From positions 4,765,501-4,829,500 of the forward strand of contig JAEVHH010000002.1 of the NCBI GenBank assembly GCA_017607445.1: a stretch of DNA of 64,000 nucleotides. The letters are read 5' to 3'. The position numbers and the translations under genes are program-made. The stretch is from Histoplasma ohiense (lineage: Eukaryota > Ascomycota > Eurotiomycetes > Onygenales > Ajellomycetaceae). The number at the start of each line of letters is the position of its first letter. Positions within the stretch are counted from its first letter, which is position 1. Under the pieces are notes generated by a model. It saw only the letters and a list, made by a program, of their open reading frames with translations. It did no database searches and was not told the origin of the DNA. This document shows positions 61,307 to 64,000 of this stretch, one piece after another.

Positions 61307-61734
61307 TGTAATACACTTGTTTATTATTTCCTCATTGTATATTATCTTCACTTATTCTTACCTCTTTTCATTATACTCTCGCTACTGCTATTTCTATATG
61401 TATATATATATATCGATGTATGTATTTCGCACATCTTCTTTCTCTTTCTTTTCTTCCTTAGCGATTAGAAACTGTGAGGTGTAGTGACAGTGTGAAGAGT
61501 AACAGTAGAAGATAGTTTATAGTGTAGTGGAGATAATAGCAATATATTGTAGAGTGTAGTATTGTAATGTAGCTAATCGCTAAGGAAGAAAAGAAAGAGA
61601 AAGAAGATGTGTGAAATACATACATTGATATATATATATACATGTAGAAATAGCGGTAGCGAGAGTATAATGAAAAGAGGTAAGAATAAGTGAAGATAAT
61701 ATACAATAAGGAAATAATAAACAAGTGCATTACA
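61307..61734. repeat. Inverted LTR pair of family B (fold-back)
   Basis: 61307-61468 is the first 162 bp of the B2 3' LTR on the plus strand, up to gcgattag. aaac (61469-61472) and a 262-bp reversed LTR (61473-61734) follow. aaac is the complement of the first bases after a family B 5' LTR (gtttctaatc). The arms can pair over about 150 bp. Both arms keep CpG sites. Confidence 0.85.
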
Positions 61735-62365
61735 AATAAGCTGAAATTACCACACTTCAATTAACAATCTAACACTATTCTAAATACAGATTACAAATTG
61801 ATTAAGAAAAGAAAGAGAAAAGAGATCAGAAGAAAAGGTTGTATGAAGAAGATTCTTATAAAAGAGAGATCAAAATGAAAGAATATCAGAAGCCACTTCA
61901 CAGTGAAGTATGAAGTGAAAAAAATGTTAAAAACTACACAGAAGAATTGTTAGAGACTACATAAGTGCAGAGCACAGAGCAGAAAAACATTGAGAGTTAC
62001 ACAGAGTCACAATAACAGAAATGAGTAAGTACAGAAGAGGAGTTGATTGTGTAAGTTAACTACTAACAGATGCTAACCCATCACAGAATAGAATTACAAA
62101 TGATATGAGATTCTATTGAGATACAGCATCTAATCAGCTCCATGCTCTGAAGATTAGCCACAGTTATCAAAGTCAGAGATGAATCAATCAAGTATTAGAG
62201 AAGAAAATGTATATAGATATTCTTTATTGATTTAGCTATATAACACATGTATATAATTCTATTTTGAATACCTGGTTGAGATTTTATTTAATATCTAGTT
62301 GAGATGGGTAGGGTGCTGAAGCTCGGCGCCGAGCCTCTAGTACACTGACTTATTGGACACCACTG
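61735..62365. mobile_element. Truncated Tc1-type element copy
   Basis: 61735-61747 and 62086-62365 match the end of the 14,482 element. The intact inverted-repeat end (cgccgagcctctagtacac ... cactg) is followed by TA at 62366. CpG sites in the end are intact. The transposase is represented only by its last part. Confidence 0.85.
61748..62085. repeat. Solo family C LTR, short version (~338 bp)
   Basis: Matches both ends of the C LTR (start damaged, end CCCATCACA) but lacks about 190-196 bp, close to three 63-bp units. It interrupts the truncated Tc1 copy: aagctgaaat before and gaatagaatt after are adjacent in the 14,482-15,814 element. The flanks gaaat/gaata resemble a mutated TSD. Confidence 0.75.
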
Positions 62366-62367
62366 TA

Positions 62368-62480
62368 CATAGAAATCTCTTCAGCTTAGCATGTCTCCAT
62401 GCCCTTTGAGAGGTCTCTGGAACACAGGCACTGCCCGCAATCCTCTGAGATGTTAAACATATACATACATACATACATGC
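62368..62480 (+). mobile_element. LINE 3' end fragment with (ATAC)n tail
   Basis: Similar to the 3' ends of L1 and L2 (agaaatctcttcag ... gagatgttaaa) but tailed by catacatacatacat. Holds the TA target of the Tc1 copy. Better CpG retention than L1/L2. Marks the border of the repeat block. Confidence 0.75.
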
Positions 62481-62831
62481 AGGTTCATAACACACCCAAG
62501 GGATTAAACAGCGCGTTTTCAAGCTGGATAAGCGAGCGCAAGCGAGCGATTGCGGCTTGTTTCAAGATGGTGTTATTTTTACATGTCTAATTCAAGTGTT
62601 AAGAGACTGCGTAGAGTTGTATAAAGGTATTTTTGAGCAATTGTGGAACAAAAGTCACTTTGGAAAATTAGATTCAAAATGATAGAGTGAAGTCCTGTTA
62701 ATAAAAACAACAGTGTTATGAAGACTATCATAGTTTCTGACTGCATATGACTTCAGGGAATAACTATGAAGAAAAGGGATCCTTTATTGCATATTTTTCC
62801 CCTCTCATTTACATCACACCTCACACGCCCG
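62481..62831. other. Unique sequence between repeat block and host gene
   Basis: No gene recognised. Normal CpG content returns abruptly (gcgagcgcaagcgagcg at about 62,531). This is the 3' flank of the TRAPP gene; the short ORFs here are not supported. Confidence 0.6.
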
Positions 62832-63472
62832 TCATCCCAACTTCCAGCATTTACCAATCTCCTCAATTTCTTGAATGAACCGACTATTGGCCGTTTTAAA
62901 AGACTCTGGCACACACATAGGAGCTCTTCCTACTGGTGTTGCATCATGGGCCTTATAGAAGGGGTTTTGCAAGAGCTTAATGTACGTTGTTTGTAATGTC
63001 CGGAAGGCCTGTTCAAGCAACGTCAGCATGATATCTGAAGGTATGGATATCTCGACTTGCCGGTTTCAAGTCAGCATCACGGAGACCCGCAAGTGGCTGC
63101 ACCCTTTTCTTGTCGATATCGGATGTGACTCTTCCATCCATGTCAACGATTATCAAAAGTTTCACGTCAGTATTCGTTAGCCAACCATAGGCAGCAAACC
63201 TCTCGTCAAAGGCATGTAATAGGCCTAGGCCTTGATCCACTGCCGTGTGTTTTCGGCGTATTTCGAAAAGGTCAAGACATGAGTTTAGGAGAAGTGAAAG
63301 CTCGAGTCTGGATTCCTCATGAGGGGGGAATATCGAGATATGGAGAGGATTGTCCTACATTCAATGTATTTTGTCAGCCTCGAAGGTTTATTAGGTGCAA
63401 AAGAAGCGCAGACCGGGTTTATCTTACGAGCTTTCCAATTATGCCGATACAAGCGATTGAAGGGTTTCCCAT
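62832..63472 (-). CDS. TRAPPC2L/Tca17-type TRAPP complex subunit, three exons, intact
   Basis: Exon 1 63428-63472 (15 codons), exon 2 63061-63354 (98 codons), exon 3 62832-63008 (58 codons plus TGA); 171 residues. Intron 1 (63355-63427) is GTAAGA...TAG with GCTGAC branch site. Intron 2 (63009-63060, 52 bp) is GC-AG: GCAAGT donor, GCTGAC, ACAG. Recognised by the sedlin-fold order: PSIACIGIIGKL first strand, DNPLHISIF, LLLNSCLDLFEIR helix, DQGLGLL, YGWLTNTDVKLLIIVD, then LQTTYIKLLQNPFY. These match the TRAPPC2L family (usual length ~140-170). Its role in the family is vesicle tethering in Golgi/endosomal traffic within TRAPP. The ATG was chosen because upstream ATGs lead to stops. It is the only gene in the window without decay. 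Confidence 0.9.
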
Positions 63473-63967
63473 ACTACTCTCGAATGCAAAGGCTGTAGAG
63501 TAATAATTTCATCATTGACACCGGGTGAATATGCTCTGAGACCTTTTGAGGAGTGCCAAGGTTACAATAACATCATCATGTGACCAGATACAATACGCTT
63601 CTGTACACGTATAATATACTGCGTTACAGTACAGAAAGACTGTACGCTCTGAAACTCGCTGTATTCATTTCCACGACTGGATGGCAGCTTTGAATTGTTT
63701 TTCATCTCCCACCTCCGAGAGTCCACCACATCCCTGATCTGCGGTTCGTTGGGCTAATAATTTCCCAATGCTCTCCCTAAGGCAGGCATCACCGCGGGTG
63801 GCACCTTACCGTAAGAGCCCCAACTCTGCGCTGGCCCCGTTATAATGCTAATTTTCAACTGCGGGAAGTTGCCTCTCTGATCCCGCCGCCTAGTTTGCAG
63901 CGGTCAATAGCTTCCGGTACCCTTCTTCCAATCCGCAACGCCTCCACCGAAGTCGAGAAACACGAGT
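63473..63967. other. Intergenic region, likely divergent promoters
   Basis: About 495 bp with ordinary composition, no repeat or RNA gene recognised. It would contain the TRAPP gene promoter. Confidence 0.5.
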
Positions 63968-64000
63968 ATGGAAGCGCTCCTCTTACGGCAACAGGCAAAC
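63968..64000 (+). CDS. Possible 5' end of a further host gene
   Basis: An ATG at 63968 opens a frame reading MEALLLRQQAN to the window edge. Only 11 codons are visible, so this is tentative and no family can be named. Confidence 0.25.
   Translation, partial: MEALLLRQQAN

Larger units (their letters stand above)
17948..61468 (+). mobile_element. Family B chromovirus copy B2, outermost element of the nest (pieces)
   Basis: The visible pieces are 17948-18371 (integrase core) and 59812-61468 (integrase end, chromodomain, post-pol region, start of 3' LTR). They line up with B1 43,940-46,900. LINE L2 with everything inside it separates them. The join reads through the 15-bp duplication tgaaatgacatctgc (18357-18371, 59812-59826). 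Compared with B1, B2 lacks about 890 bp (B1 ~45,160-46,055) after the chromodomain. The 3' LTR stops after ~162 bp at an inverted LTR junction. Confidence 0.88.

Noticed and set aside
1..64000. tRNA or rRNA genes
   Set aside because: None recognised on either strand by eye; a tRNAscan run would be decisive.

Overview
The window is a heterochromatic, transposon-packed block of a fungal genome. A filamentous ascomycete (Pezizomycotina) is most likely, judging by the short GT-CTAAC-AG introns, Tf1/sushi-like chromoviruses, a Tad-like LINE, a Tc1 element, a hAT-like element and point-mutation decay of every repeat. Only the last ~1.5 kb (62,480-64,000) has ordinary composition and an intact host gene: a 3-exon TRAPPC2L/Tca17-type TRAPP subunit on the minus strand.

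Everything else is a nest of insertions whose order can be read from target-site duplications (TSDs). Four chromodomain Ty3/Gypsy families are present. Family A: A1 7124-14267; A2, whose left end lies outside, 5672-17947 in pieces; A3 21058-55562 on the minus strand, in pieces. Family B: B1 26377-47007; B2 17948-18371 plus 59812-61468. Family C, minus strand: C1 1-5671; C2 30565-43788. Family D: D1 30899-38040. The nest runs B2 > LINE L2 (minus, 18372-59811, 15-bp TSD) > A3 (TSD gagta) > B1 (TSD attca) > C2 (TSD caaat) > D1 (TSD aattg). LINE L1 (plus, 47069-53799) also sits in A3. A2 is itself inserted in B2 and carries C1, a hAT-like element (8-bp TSD, with A1 inside it, TSD atcag) and a Tc1 element (TA TSD). 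At the right edge an inverted LTR pair, a solo family-C LTR, a Tc1 fragment and a LINE 3' end precede the host sequence.

The genes of the elements (gag, protease, RT, RNase H, integrase, chromodomain; LINE ORF1/ORF2; Tc1 transposase) are recognisable but broken, almost only by in-frame TGA. The cause shows in LTR pairs: C-to-T change at CpG and at the first C of CpC, with CpA largely spared. This differs from classical CpA-directed RIP.

Three observations stand out. (1) Family A carries, between pol and the 3' LTR and on the opposite strand, a three-exon gene with identical exon lengths in three copies. Family D has an unrelated-looking antisense ORF at the same place that shares a C-x2-C-x(9-11)-C-x8-C-x2-C-x6-C module, and B1 may have a third. 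(2) All four families lack a tRNA-type primer site but have a primer-site/LTR complementarity fitting Tf1-like self-priming, and the inverted LTR pair at 61.3-61.7 kb breaks exactly at that complementarity. (3) B1 has a correctly phased A-AAA-AAC heptamer at its gag/pol junction.
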